A stretch of DNA of 64,000 nt, from assembly GCF_947179165.1 (NCBI RefSeq), contig NC_077247.1, positions 9,821,001 through 9,885,000 on the forward strand, read 5' to 3'. The position numbers were made by a program, and so were the translations under genes. This DNA comes from Solanum dulcamara (taxonomy: Eukaryota; Streptophyta; Magnoliopsida; Solanales; Solanaceae). The notes beneath the pieces are model-generated. The model searched no databases, was not told the DNA's origin, and saw nothing but the letters and a program-made list of their open reading frames with translations. Positions 44,283 to 56,900 of this stretch are shown here, in pieces (the first letter of the stretch is position 1; every line of letters begins with the position of its first letter).

Positions 44283-46814
44283 TATGTACATGAATGTAAA
44301 ACTCTATAACATGTCAAACAACCCTTAGATATCACCATAAAGCATGTTCAAGAGCCCCTAGGTATAAGAGCCTACACATCCCAACACTATTCAACCTATA
44401 GAAGGCTCAAGGGTCGTAGTTCAACTACAAGGCCCTTATCATTCAAAAGTGGGTACAAGTAATGAGCTACATCCAAAATCTGTAAATGGAGCTATATCCA
44501 AATCCATGTTCTATAGTAACTATAGTCCAGTGTTCCTAGAAGTAGGAAAATACAAGCTTTACATATACCACTTTCTATCACATGGAAGACTTGAAAAGTA
44601 ATGACTCAACTTATTACAGGAGTTCTACTCAGTAGGAAGTGAACAAGAGACTTAACTCATACTCAGAGTTTTAAGAGTGGAATAACTCCCAATTTCATAT
44701 ACATAATACTTACATCTAAGTCATGCCAAAAGAGAAGAAAGGGTAGCTTCACATACTCATCCCTTTCTAATGTATGGAAGGCTTGAGAAGCCCTAGTTCG
44801 ATTACTGTAAGAGTGCTTTCATCAAGGAGTACAAAATAACTGTGAATTACACTTGGCATTTACGAGTAGCTTTACCCTCAAGTTCATATCATTCATTATT
44901 TAACTTGAAGACATGCCAAGAGAAGAAAACGTTAGCTTTACATACACTACTTTTCAGCATATAGAAGACTTGAGGGATGGGACCTCAACTACTTTAAGAG
45001 TCTTAATATTCAGAAGTGAGCATGAATTATGAATCAAGAATCATGTTCAGAGATCATGAATAGAATTACCCCAGGCTTCATATACATATCATTTGTCACT
45101 TAAATCTAAGACGTGCCTAAAAGAAAAGAGAGACAGGCCGAACATACCTCTTACGGGTTACCCTTTATCCCGTTTTCCTCGCCGTTCCTTGAACCTAGGT
45201 AAAATGAAAGTAATGAAAGTATCAAAAACCCGTAGCTTTTTATTATCTTAGTTTACATATGAGTATTCATATAACTCAACCCCTCGCTCGCCTTCCCGAC
45301 TAGTTCCTTAACTAGTTAAGGAGTTATTGTAAATCAGGAAGCACCTCCCCTATAATATGCCCTATCCGAATTTCGAATTACACTCCTAATAACTACAGAC
45401 AACCAAATACAACAACCTGCAACACTTTTATAAGCAGTGCACACCAACATAATACAACACAAACTGCAAATGACTCGCTCGAAACCACGATACCAAAATA
45501 GGATTTCTAGTTTTCATTTTGCAAAACCTTTGACTATACGAAATAGAGGTTTGGGTGGCTGCAACCATAATATACCACACTCCTTTTAGAATAATTTTAG
45601 GCCCTAAAAAACAACACCACACACCTGTAGCATCATCTCACACGCACAACATCTTATTTCGACTACAATTTAACTATAGCGACTTAAAATTAGGTTATTT
45701 CTAACGTCAATCATATCTATGATATTTTTACATTTCCAGCAACTTAGACAACATATAATACACTTAATAAAAATACCATAAACTCCAAATTGAAAGAAAA
45801 AGGTCTTACCTTACCCGAAATTGGCTAAGACTCGCCAAAACTAGCCTCAAAAGTTTCTTAATTGCGGCTGAAATATTGTGGCTGTTTGCTATCTATTTTG
45901 TGCTTCTTCAAACCATAAATTTAAATTATTAACACATTCATATCATTTTCAAACCCTTACCAAAACGTGGGAGAAGGGAACCAAGCGATTACCTTAACAA
46001 ACGGCTTCCCAAACTTGCTGAAAATTAACTTTGGAAACTCCTTAATATGCTGAAAGTTGCGGACTGTTCGTGTCCCTTATTTTCTTCCCCAAATAGTAAT
46101 TTTAGTCTATTAAACCCCATTATATATCTGTGGGATACCTTAAATAATTAATTCACGGAATGAAATCGGGGCTTACCTTGAATTGGAGCAACTCGTGGCT
46201 GCCTCTTTCTTGCTCTCATGTTTTTCTCAAAATTCTCTTAAGTTAGAAGTGTTGAAAATGAGATATATTCCAGAATATAACACATATATACACCTCCTTA
46301 GGAGGTGACACATGGCAGCCTCTAGGGTGCCACCTCAATCATGCCTTCAATCCTTAGCTGCGACATGGCAACATGGGGTCCACCCAAGCTGCTGCATCTC
46401 CTACTTGACCCTAAGTAGGTGCATCACCTACTTTCTTCGAGTAGATGCGTCATCTCCTTATTTCTCTTCTGTGGGTTCGTAATCTCGTCTCACTCCAAGA
46501 ACCTATGCATTCCTTGCTACTTAAGATCGACGTGTACTCAAGTAGCTTAGTATGCAAAATGTCCCAAGTAATAGCTTTCACAAGTAAGTCGAGTCCTATG
46601 ACTCACTACTTAACCTCAAACTTCTTTTGGATTCTTGTAACCCTATTTCCAATCTTCTCTTTTATGGAGTATCTCCTTCTCCTTTCCTTAGGATTATTTG
46701 ATAGCATTATAGATTATCTGACTCACATGATGACTTCTAAGAAACTTAAGAGCCTTCCAAGAAACTTAGGAAGTTTAAGAAGCATTCCAAGGTACCAAAG
46801 TACGTGGTGTAACA

Positions 46815-46819
46815 AAACC
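46815..46819. repeat. Target site duplication AAACC, right of solo LTR G
   Basis: Perfect match to 43246-43250. Confidence 0.92.
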
Positions 46820-47849
46820 TAAAAGGGAGATGATAAGGTGAGGAACCAAGTCAAGTGATGAGAATAAGGTAGAGATGTGTTTAGAAAACGTTTTGGTGAT
46901 ATATCAGTCCATTCATACTCTAGCGCACTCCTCAATTTCAACCATTATAACACACTTTTGATTTCATGCATATAAACATTATGTCTATGATCTACGTTTA
47001 TACACTTTAGATAGTATGCTTAGTTCACAGACTTTAGCCCATCGATCTCAATATTATTCCGTAAAGTTTTGAATCAACCTCATGATATGAATCTATTTAT
47101 ATAAGAACTTATCTCTCATTGTATGCTCTATCTTACAAATACATGATTTACCCTTAGTGTCCCCCAAAGTGATGCTATGCATTGCATATTCTTATATCAT
47201 AATTTCTCAAATAAATCGGGCTCTAGATCTCATGCTCTAATCCCCTCTAATGACCTTTTTCAATTTTAATAGTGATATTGATGGTAGTAGTTGAGAATAG
47301 GTAGATAGGAGAAGGTTGATATTTATTATTGTCATAGTGGTTGTGTGTTATTCTATCTAAGGTGAGGTTATAGATATAAAGGGAGAGCAAGCTGAGGTTT
47401 TGTTAGGAACAATATTCAGATGAGAGGATTTGGTCTGTCTCCTTGTAGTGGTGTTGATTCTATAAGGATGAATGCTCGATGAATTAGGTGCTTCTTGATT
47501 AGGACTCGAGGTTTGTTGAATGTGGTGCTAAGGAGTGATACTCTTGGGATGAAATTCCCTATAGAGGTATAGAACATGAATCTTGTGTTTCAATTATCTT
47601 ATGTGTAGCACCTTGTGACTTAGGTTTACTTTAATACAGTAAGAGTATGCAGTTAGACTTAGGCTTTAGTGGGAGCTATATGTGTCAACTAATGAAGTGT
47701 AGTATTCAAAAAGATGAGCATAATTGAGAAGAGTTGTCAAGATTAAAGGCTATCAGTCATATCACTTAATGCATATTAGCCTTACTCTTATATCATGCCC
47801 ATAATTATCTTCCCAAAATTTATAAGAAATTTTGAGAAAAGTGTTTGAA
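46820..47849. other. Unassigned AT-rich sequence
   Basis: The first part is probably more of element E, since the G insertion splits a continuous stretch. From about 47270 on I see no gene, no long open frame and no repeat boundary that I can define. Confidence 0.3.
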
Positions 47850-50341
47850 ATTATAACCCTCCTCTCACATCAGGTTCAACATCTATTCGAGTGCTAAGTG
47901 TATTAGTTTTTTTAGTTTACCCATGTCTTGTGCAATTTCCTGGTTTGGACTACCAGAAGAGAATTTTATCCATCAATTTCTATGACCCTGACCTACGGTC
48001 TGTAGATGGGTCTATGGACCCATCTTGTTGGCTCGTGGAAAAGTTCAGAGTCCTTTTTTGGGTCAAAATTCCTATACACCCAACTAAGATTCGTAGAAGG
48101 ACCTACGAGTCATAGTTTGGACTCGTACAATGATGTCCTGAAGCCCAAATTTCAGCCAAGTTTCTACGGTTGGCTCCTACAGCCCATAGAAGCTTCTATG
48201 AGCCATATATAGCCCCATAGACGACTTCAGTTGTACAGTAAGAAAGGGTATTTTATTCTTTTCTCACCCCTCCTAAGACTAAACCCCGATGGTTTTACTC
48301 CTACTTAAGGTCCTAAACATTACTACTCGACCTCATTACTCTCAAATACTTTTCCAAGTCATAGAGCAAGGTTCAAGAGGAGAAAAGCTAGGGTTTTCAA
48401 GAACCTTCATCAAAGTTCTTCAAAAATCTAGTTCTTCCAGGAATGTAAAGCTATTTATAGCATTAGATTGAGTTCGTCCACTTTCCCTACATCTAAATTC
48501 TATCTTTAGAAAGTCAAAGTTGAGTTTTAGCCCTAATTCCACTGAGTTTCTAATGAATTCATTCTTTCTTCGTTAAGTTCCTGTAAATATTTTTAGATTA
48601 GAATTGTTCCTATATAATTAAATTGTCGAATTATGTTCATGCTTACATTCACATGAACCCTTATTGAATATATAGTTATTTCTTTCAATATGCATTATTT
48701 TGAGTTAAAGATGACGAGTCTCATGCTATGAGTAAAAATGTGTTTTTTTGGAAACATGAGTATCCCAAATGTATATAATATATTTGAGTCATCAATATTG
48801 ATATTTATGAGTTTAAGAATGATATTACTAAACTTGATGAGTTAGTATTTTTACGAATAATCATATTTGAAAAAGAAGTTTTGTGCATGATTTATCACTT
48901 TAGTTTTGAAGTCTCTTACTACAAATTTTGAACAGGAATTTTACCAAGTCTACATGAGACTAAAAGTTTATTCATTTATGTATTTTGAGAATGAGTTGAG
49001 AAATCAAGAGCTATATTTTATATATTTACTGAATTGAGAGGTATAACTATTTTAAAGAGGATGTAATGATACTTGAGAAAAGTTGACATTAAATTGATGT
49101 AAAGTCCAATGAGACTAGATGAGACGTATTTTGAGTATTTTACTCAATTAATGTATATATGAATAATAAGTATTTTGGGAGTTGTATTGAGCACTGATTT
49201 GGGTAAGAGTTTAGATAACTCAAACCCCATAAACTACATAACAACGTAGGATAGTATCGTGCCATTGATTCTGGTGAATCCTCAATTGTTCCAAAAGAGC
49301 ATTTTTATATGGATCCAGTGATGTGACATCCCTCAATCTAGCAAGGTATTGGATGGTGTTGCAATTACAGGGCTTCGTTTTATCGTCACTAGCTCATAAG
49401 TGATGTTTGTTGGTTAGAGAAACTCCACAAGAAAAAAGTATTATATTTTCATATGCAGAGTTGCATTTATTTATTTATATCTTTTAAAGAATTATCTTAC
49501 ATATATATTTCATGCTTTATTGAGTTGAGTTATCTTTACAGATAAGTTTCTTGAGTTGAGTTATTGTAGTATTCATTATTGATTTGGACCTGTTGCCATC
49601 TTGACTGTCGAATTTTGGTTCGTCTTAAGTATGAAAGTTGTCCATTTTAAGTATGAACTCAGAGCCATTTTTAATATGGCTTTTAGTTTTCTTGATTATT
49701 GTGTCTTTACCTGTCTTGATACAGGGCTCCGTTCCTTCTTGCTACTTTATTATGTTTGGTGTGACGGCATGACGTACATTAGGGTGAAATTTGTTATTTA
49801 ATCTCTTGTAAAGGTGGTTCTATGAGTTCTTGACACTTAAATCTTTAAATATCCAATTTGATACTCTTGATATAATTGTTTACTTGATTTACTTATTATA
49901 TTTCAATTGTGCAGCCCACGATTTGAGAAACTTATTGGAAAATCTAAAAGTTTCAAACTTGTAGTTTTACACCACTAATATTTATGCTTAGCGATAGTTG
50001 TTTCTATCATAGGAAATGCCCGAAGAAATGGTTGAAGCTCGCCGTTGGAGTTAGTGTTTTTGAGAGCTTTATGGAAGATCACTTTTGCATATAGGTATCT
50101 ATATTTTTTAGTATTCTTAGAACATATATGTGATCTATGAGTTGTGCATTTATATGTAAATTTTAAGATTAGTTTGATCAAGACATTATGGTGTGTACCT
50201 TAAATTTGGTTAAATGTTTTTTACTTTGGGGTGCTTCCACCTAAGTCTCGTAATGTATTAAATGTATCGTTGATTTGAAATATTTGTATGAGGCATGAAC
50301 TGGGTAACTTTTGAACTCGTAAGTTGATAATAGTATATAAC
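47850..50341 (+). repeat. H: decayed gypsy LTR-like sequence
   Basis: The stretch 47950-48220 is rich in paired CTACGAGTC / GACTCGTA-type words, as in element I's LTR (50400-50640). The stretch 49190-49440 (ATTGAGCACTG, CCTCAATCTAGC, CAGGGCTTCG) resembles LTR sequence of known Solanum gypsy repeats as I remember them. Ends are not defined. Short open frames here are not supported as genes. Confidence 0.4.
50337..50341. repeat. Target site duplication ATAAC, left of element I
   Basis: ATAAC before the LTR; ATAAT follows the element at 58914-58918 (4 of 5 match). Confidence 0.6.
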
Positions 50342-51947
50342 TATAAGGCCCCAGAAGTTCAAAGGTTGAACAAAAGAAATTTAAAGAAAAAAATTTGGAA
50401 CTGACCCCAAGTTTACGAGTTGGTCTATGACTCATAAGGACTTTTATGAGTCGTATAAATGAGTCATGGACGTGATCTCAGTACTGGAAAGTTGTTTAAG
50501 ATAGGATCAAGGTTGACATGTCACTTGACGACTCGTAGGCAACATGACGACTCGTAAAGACGAGTCGTAGAGGGACTCCTTGCACTTGTTTATAAAAAAC
50601 CTATGAAGGAGTTCCTATGACTCATCCCCACTTCTACGAATTGTGGAACTCAGTTCGTAAGTTCAAATTTGAGTTTTAATGAAGGGTAGTTGTTTTCTTT
50701 TTTCAAGTTCTATTCAATGAAACTAGGCACTTTTATGGCCAACTTCAAAGGCTAAATATATATTCAATTCTTCAAAATTCCCCCAATTAAAAATCATTCT
50801 TCAAATTTCCCCCTTGGTATTAAGCTGTTTCAATTTTATTTTAGATGTTATTAATGATCATTATAAATATTTTTCTACATGAATTGCATGGTTTGAAGTT
50901 ATATTATTAATTCTCTTGCATAAAGTTAATTTCGATCATTATTAGGAAGTTTAAACATTAGTTTTCATGATATTGATTATGAGTTCAATGATGTTCAAAT
51001 AAATCTTTTATAAATGAAGTTGTGATTACGATATAATGATGAAAGTTATGATGATGATCAATTATGATACAAGAAAGTTATTAAGGTGTGATAAGTATAA
51101 TTCTCACAGAATCATGTTTAATATGATGATAAGGATAATTCTCATTGAAGTTTATGGATTCCGGTGAATCACTAAATTTGATGAGCAATCATAATGATTA
51201 TTTTTATGATAAAGTTAATCATGATGTTTCTATGATTTAATAATTTTTGTTGGAATATTGACTAAGCACCGAGCGAATTTATAGGTGGGGTTCGGTCTGG
51301 TAATGTAGTTAGTTACCCAAGAAACTCCTAGTAGGGACCTACAGATACGATATTTACTATAAAGTTTTATGATTCATTGACCATAAGTTTTCATATGTTT
51401 TCAAGTGCTAAATATTTATTCAAGTTCATTATGATTGTCATGCATCTTATGTCATGTTTATCACATTCCTATTACTTGTTCATGTATACCTCACATACTT
51501 ATTACCTTCTATGTAGCAACACATATTTTTCCTACATTATCTCATAATATAGGGATGGAAGACACTCACGATCATCATATTCATGGCTAGAGTTACTTTA
51601 GTTTCTAAGAGTTAGTGAGTCCTCAATCATCGAGGACATGACGTTTCTTTTATGTTGTTTACTTAACTTTTTCTCTTATGATTAGGGTGATCTAGGAGAT
51701 TGTCCTACGCCCACGTCAAGGTCTAGATTAGAGGCATGTTTAGACTTTTCAAATTGATGTAAGTCAAATTTTGGACATTAGGATTGATTTACTTTCTTTT
51801 ACTTTTATGATTGAGTAGACTCTTCCGCTTATCTTAGTTTTTTTACGTTACCTTATATATGCTTAATGATATGTCAAGAGTCTTGGTCGGAGCCTTTTGG
51901 GGTTTTGATCATCGTGTTATGTCTAGGTCCTAGGTCAGGTCATGACA
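50342..51947 (+). repeat. 5' LTR of element I (1606 bp)
   Basis: Starts TATAAGGCC (TG worn to TA), ends TCATGACA. Compared with the 3' LTR it lacks two segments, about 190 bp (equivalent to 57365-57580) and about 220 bp (58094-58312). Confidence 0.85.
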
Positions 51948-51951
51948 AACT

Positions 51952-51963
51952 TAGTATCAGAGC
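51952..51963 (+). other. Primer binding site, element I
   Basis: TAGTATCAGAGC, one base off the initiator-Met tRNA site, four bases after the LTR. Confidence 0.8.
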
Positions 51964-52173
51964 ACAAGGTTTAGGAGTATCCTAGGGAGTCTAACATGCC
52001 GCATTAAATAGAGTCTTGTTCTTTGGTGTGAAGTATGTCACATCTATGAATAGGAGACTATGAAGTGTATAAGGAAAATTTCACTTCTTTCATGATTTAT
52101 ATCATGTGGTACAGTGGCACTCTAAATCTTTCCTTCTAACTTGTGTTCTTTGTGATTTTCTGAAAATATCTCC

Positions 52174-53177
52174 ATGAGGATACCCTCTCGAAGGAATGAG
52201 TTTGAGGAGGAGGAACAAGGTTCGAATGATCCCTTGAATGACCATGTCTCCAATTCTGAGTTCCAAGAGGCCTTCCAAGTACTTTCTCAAGCCTTGATGG
52301 CACAAGCCAATCATGAGGTGGCTTCTCTCATAAACCCAAGTGGCAACAAGAGTTCATGACTTTATGAGGATGAATCCTCTGGAGTTTTGGGGTTTCTAGG
52401 TTGAAGAGGATCCACAAGAGTTCATTGATAGCATTTACAATATTATAGAGATTATGGGGGTTAACCTGTTATGAGAGGGAAGACTTGGCTACTTATCATT
52501 TGAAGGGTGTTGCTCATATTTGGTTCGATCAATAGAAGAGTGAGAGGACTAGAGAGGCAAATCCCTTGACGTGGGATGAATTTAAAGGAGTGTTTCTTGA
52601 TTGCCTTTTCTCATTGGAGTTGAGGGAATCCAAGATACAAGATTTCATCAACTTTAAGTTTACCTAATTGTAGAAATATACTCCATTCATCATTTCCAAA
52701 CCAAGAGATCGTATGAGCAAGTTTGTGTCGGGTGTGTTAGATTTTGTTTCTAAGGAATGCAAGATGGCCATGTTGATATGGAAAATGGACATATCTAGAC
52801 TTATGACCTATGCAGAGCAAATACAGGATGAGAAGCTAAAGGAGAAAACTAGAGAGACCAATAGGGAAAGGATCGATTGTGGTGATTCTTCTAATGTTAG
52901 GTCCAAAAGTGGTAGGCGTCCTCATTTTCGCCAAAGGTTCTCGGGTCAAGGATCTTCAAATGCTACTTCTAGGTTTGACAAGGATAGGGTGCCCAACCCT
53001 AAGCCTCAAGGAGGTGCTCTTATTGGCCAAGTTACATTTATATGCCAGAAGTGTAGAAAGAATCACAAGGGAGAATGTGTAGTGTGTTTGAATATGTGCT
53101 ATCAATGTGGTAAGCCGGGTCATCATGCTAAGGAGTTTAAGGTTAAACATAGTTGTCCCCAAGGCCAAGTTCCATAA
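52174..53177 (+). pseudogene. gag pseudogene (element I)
   Basis: Starts at ATG 52174 (MRIPSRRNEFEEEE). The first frame ends in a stop at 52357-52359. The capsid part continues in fragments: RMNPLEF, EEDPQEFIDSIYNIIEIMGV, YHLKGVAHIW-like (about 52370-52540). The last open frame, 52713-53177, has MSKFVSGVLDFVSKECKMAM, DISRLMTYAEQIQDEKLKE, a basic stretch and the zinc knuckle CYQCGKPGHHAKEF near residue 130. The fourth ligand of the CCHC knuckle is Phe instead of Cys, so zinc and RNA binding would fail. Gag normally forms the particle shell and packages element RNA. The same blocks occur in element A. Confidence 0.88.
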
Positions 53178-53199
53178 GGTGGACAAGCTCAACTAAAAT

Positions 53200-56100
53200 A
53201 TGGTTAATACAAGAATTGGTTTTATGCTCTTCATGGTAGGCAAGAGGTGGAGGAGACCCCCAATGTTGTTATCGATGTGTTGCGGGTCTTTTCACTATGA
53301 TGTTTATGCTTTGCTTTATCCAGGTGCAAATTTGTCTTTTTTTACTTCTTATGTGACCATGAGATTTGATGTTAATCCCAAAATATTATTAGAATCTTTT
53401 TCCATTTATACTTCCATCGGTGAGTAGGTTATGACTAAAAGACTATAAAAATTATTCATTTTTGGTTTTACATAAAGTTGCCTCATATGATTCAGTTGAG
53501 ATTGATATATACCAATTTGATGTTATCCTTGTTATAGATTAGCTATATGCATATTATGTTTCTATTGATTGTAGAACCCGTATGGTTAAGTTTCAATTTC
53601 CTAATGAGTCGGTCCTTGAATAGAACTGTTGTAATTTTGTGTTCAAAGGTTAATTCATATCATAACTTAAAGCTCAAAAAATTATTTCCAAGGGTTGCAT
53701 CTGCCATCCTGTGAGGGTTAGGGATATAAATTCTGAAGCCCCTACTCTAGAGTCGGCCCCTATTGTTAATGAGTTTCTGGATGTGTTTCCCAATTATTTT
53801 CCTGGTGTTCCTCCCAAAAGGGAAATTGACTTTGGCATAGATATGCTTCCTAATATTCAACCTATTTTTATCCCTCCTTATTAAATAGCCCTGGTAGAAC
53901 TAAAAGAGTTAAAGGATCAGTTGAAAGACTTTTAGACAAAGGTTTCATTAGGCCTAGTATATGCCCTTGGGGTGCTTGTGTTATGTTTGTTAGAAAGAAA
54001 GATGGTATGCTACGTATGTGTATTGACTACCGGCAGTTGAACAAAGTAACCTTAAAGTATAAATACCCCATTTCGAGGATAGAGTATTTTTTTGACCAAT
54101 TGTAAGGGGAAAGTTACTTTTCTAAGATTAATCTCATTTCAGGTTATCACCAACTAAGGTTGAAGGAGTGTGATGTTCCCAAGATGGAATTTTGAATAAG
54201 CTATAACCATTATGTGTTTTTAGATATATCATTGGGATTGACCAATGCCCCTGCAACATTCATGGATTTGATGAATAGGGTGTTTAAACAATATTTGGAC
54301 ATGTTTTTGATGGAGTTTATTGATGACATTTTTGTTTACTCTCGGAATGAGGAGGCGTATGCCAACCATTTGAGGATTGTGTTGCAAACGCTAAGGGACA
54401 AGCAACTATTTTCCATGTTCAATATGTGTTGGTTTTGGTTAAGGGAAGTTTCTTTCCTTGGTCACATTATGTCCGGTGAAGGGACTATGGTTGATCCTCT
54501 GAAAGTTAAGGTGATTAAGAATTGGCCTAGACAATTATCACCTTAGGATATTAGAAGTTTCTTGGGCCTAGCTGGATATTATAGGAATTTGTAGAAGTGT
54601 TTTCAACAATCTTATCACCTTTGACTAAGTTGACTCAAAAGAAAGTGAAGTTCTAATGGTCGAAGGCTTATGACAAGAGTTTCCAGCAGTTGAATGATCG
54701 TCTTACTACTGCTCCTTTCTTGACCTTACCAAAATGGTCTGATGATTTTGTCATGTGTTGTGATGCTTTAAGGGTAGGAATTGGTTGTGACTTAATGTTA
54801 TATGGTAAGGTAAACGCCTATTGTTCTAGGAAACTTAAGGTACATGAAAGAAACTATCAAACTAATGAATAAGAACTAGTGGCGGTTGTGTTTGCTTTGA
54901 AGATTTGGAGACACTATCTTTATGGTGTCTATGTGGATGTGTTCACCGACCACAAAAGTTTACAATATGTGTTTAAGCAAAAAGACTTGAACCTTTGGCA
55001 AAGTAGATGGCTTGAATTGTTGAAAGACTATGATATAATTGTATTATACCATCTAGGTAAGGCTAATATGGTTGACAATTCACTAATTAGACTGTCCATA
55101 AATAGTGTTTCCTATGTTGAAGAGGGTAAGAAGGAGTTGGTTAAGGATTTGCATAGATTGGCTCTATTAGGTGTTCGTTTGGTTGATTCCAATGATGGAG
55201 GTATCCTTATTCAGAATGGTTCGATGTCATTTCTTGTGGAAGATATTAAGGCCAAGCAAGATAGTGATTTGGTGTTGGTTGAATTAAATAAATCGATTGC
55301 CGAAAAGTCCATTAAGGTTTTCTCCTAAGGGGGAGATGGTGTGCTGGGTTATCAAGGCCGCTTATGTGTGCCTAATGTTGATGGCTTGAGAGAATTGATA
55401 GTAGATGAGCCCTATAAATCTCGATATTTGATTCATCTAGGATCCACCAAGATATGTACTCATATAATTGAAATGTATTGGTGGAATGGTATGAAGATGG
55501 ATATAGTAGAGTTCGTGGCAATTGTCAAAACTGTCAACAACTTAAAGTTGAGCATCAAAGCTCGAGAGGTTTAGCTGAAGATATTTAAATTCCTACTTGA
55601 AAAAGAGAAGATGTGAATATGGACTTTGTAATGGGTTTTCCTCTTACTAAGAAGAAACATGACTCTATCTGGGTTTTTTTGATTGAATGATTAAGTCGAC
55701 TCATTTTCTATAGGTTAAGACTCCTTATGGTGCCGATGATTATGCTATGTTGTATTTTTGTGAGTTGATAAGACTACATGGTGTTCCCTTGTCCATTATA
55801 TAGGATAGAGGTACTCAATTTACTTTACACTTTTGGAAGTCATTTCAAAAGGGTCTTGGCATAAAGGTTAAGTTAAGCACAACTTTCCATCCTCAAACCG
55901 ATGGTTAAGCTGAAAGAACGATTCAAACATTAGAGGATATGTTGACGGTGTGTGTATTTTAAAGGAAGTTTGGATGAACATCTATCATTAATTGATTTTT
56001 CTATAATAATAGTTATCACTCTAGCATCCAAATGACTCCTTTTGAAGCATTATATGGGAGAAGGTGTAGGTCACTGGTGAAGTAGGTGAGATGTCCTTGA

Positions 56101-56651
56101 TTGGTCCAGGTTTAATAAAAACTATGATAGAGAAGGTGAGGCTCATAAGGGAGAGGTTGAATATGGCTCAAAGTCGTTAAAAGTCCTCTTAGGATGTTAG
56201 GTAAAGAGATCGTGAATTTGAGGTGGACGATTGGGTATATTTGAAGGTTTCACCCATGAAGGGTGTAATGCATTTTGGTAAGAAAGGGAAATTGAATCCT
56301 AGATATGTGGGACCTTATAAAATCTTGAGGCGTGTCGGCAAGGTACTAGTTGGATTTTTCATTTGAGTTAGCTATGGTTCATCTAGTGTATCATATATCT
56401 ATGTTAATGAAGTTTGTGGGTGATCCTAATTCCATTGTACCATTAAAAGATGTTAGGGTTGATAAAAAATTGAGTTATGAGGAGGTTTTGGTAGAAATAT
56501 TATACCGGTAAGTGAAGAAGCTAAGGAACAAAGAGGTTGTGGACCCATCAATGTATTGTGGAGAAATAAACAAGTAGAGAGTACTACTTGGGAAGCAGAG
56601 GCGGATATGATGAAAAGATACCCGTATCTCTTTCCTTATACTCAATCCTAA
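53200..56651 (+). pseudogene. pol pseudogene: protease, RT, RNase H, integrase, chromodomain (element I)
   Basis: Protease (53230-53480) has YPGANLSF where the family has an Asp-led motif, so the catalytic Asp is lost. RT (53700-54600) shows [20 protein letters not shown] and FIDDIFVYS with the Asp pair intact, but several stops and a frameshift near 54590. RNase H (54690-55080) has CCDALRVGIGCDL, CSRKL and FTDHKSLQYVF. Integrase begins with a damaged zinc domain (55341-55574: first His replaced, Cys pair lost) and continues with MDFVMGFPLTKK, the DRGTQFT block and the TDG.AERTIQ block, where a Gln codon became TAA. The tail has the RYVGPYKILRRVGKV motif (about 56300) and a chromodomain ending WEAEADMMKRYPYLF at about 56630. 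It cannot be translated as a whole. Confidence 0.9.
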
Positions 56652-56868
56652 AGTAGTTTGGTGTTTTTATTCAAATTAATTGAACTCGTACGTATTTAGT
56701 TTCTCACTCACATGTTATTCATAAATATGCATGTTCAGGAATGTTGATTTTAAGTTATGTTTTATGTTAAGTTTGAAATTTTCATATTCTATGCATTATG
56801 AGGTGTCATTATATTCATGTTGGGTTGCTAGTTCTCTTTTCGTGTCTTACCTATGGTAGTTGAATCTT

Positions 56869-56885
56869 ATTCGAGGACGAACGTT
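56869..56885 (+). other. Hairpin before the purine tract (element I)
   Basis: ATTCG AGGA CGAACGTT, the shorter form of the same inverted repeat found in C, D and F, though element I belongs to a different LTR family. Confidence 0.55.
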
Positions 56886-56887
56886 CC

Positions 56888-56897
56888 AAGGAGAAGA
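56888..56897 (+). other. Polypurine tract, element I (weak)
   Basis: AAGGAGAAGA followed by TAT and the 3' LTR start at 56901. Confidence 0.6.
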
Positions 56898-56900
56898 TAT

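Larger units (their letters stand above)
43251..46814 (-). mobile_element. Element G: solo LTR (3564 bp)
   Basis: A single minus-strand LTR with intact ends (TGTTACACC at 46814, GGTCGTGACA at 43251) and a perfect AAACC duplication. No internal region is attached on either side. Its length is within one base of D's LTRs and it is homologous to them and to B's LTR. This is the product of recombination between the two LTRs of a former complete element. Open frames inside it (such as 46445-46822 plus and 43947-44291 minus) are chance. Confidence 0.92.

Noticed and set aside
43947..44291. 114-codon open frame on the minus strand
   Set aside because: It is produced by translating the minisatellite of solo LTR G. 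The periodic IYGSG-like repeats follow the 41-bp DNA unit.
46445..46822. 125-codon open frame on the plus strand
   Set aside because: It lies entirely within the start of solo LTR G, antisense to it, and crosses the LTR end at 46814.
48289..48471. 60-codon frame in the H region
   Set aside because: Lies in decayed LTR-like sequence with no start context or family match.
49601..49801. Small membrane protein-like frame
   Set aside because: Short, hydrophobic by base composition, lies in LTR-like decayed sequence, no supporting homology seen.
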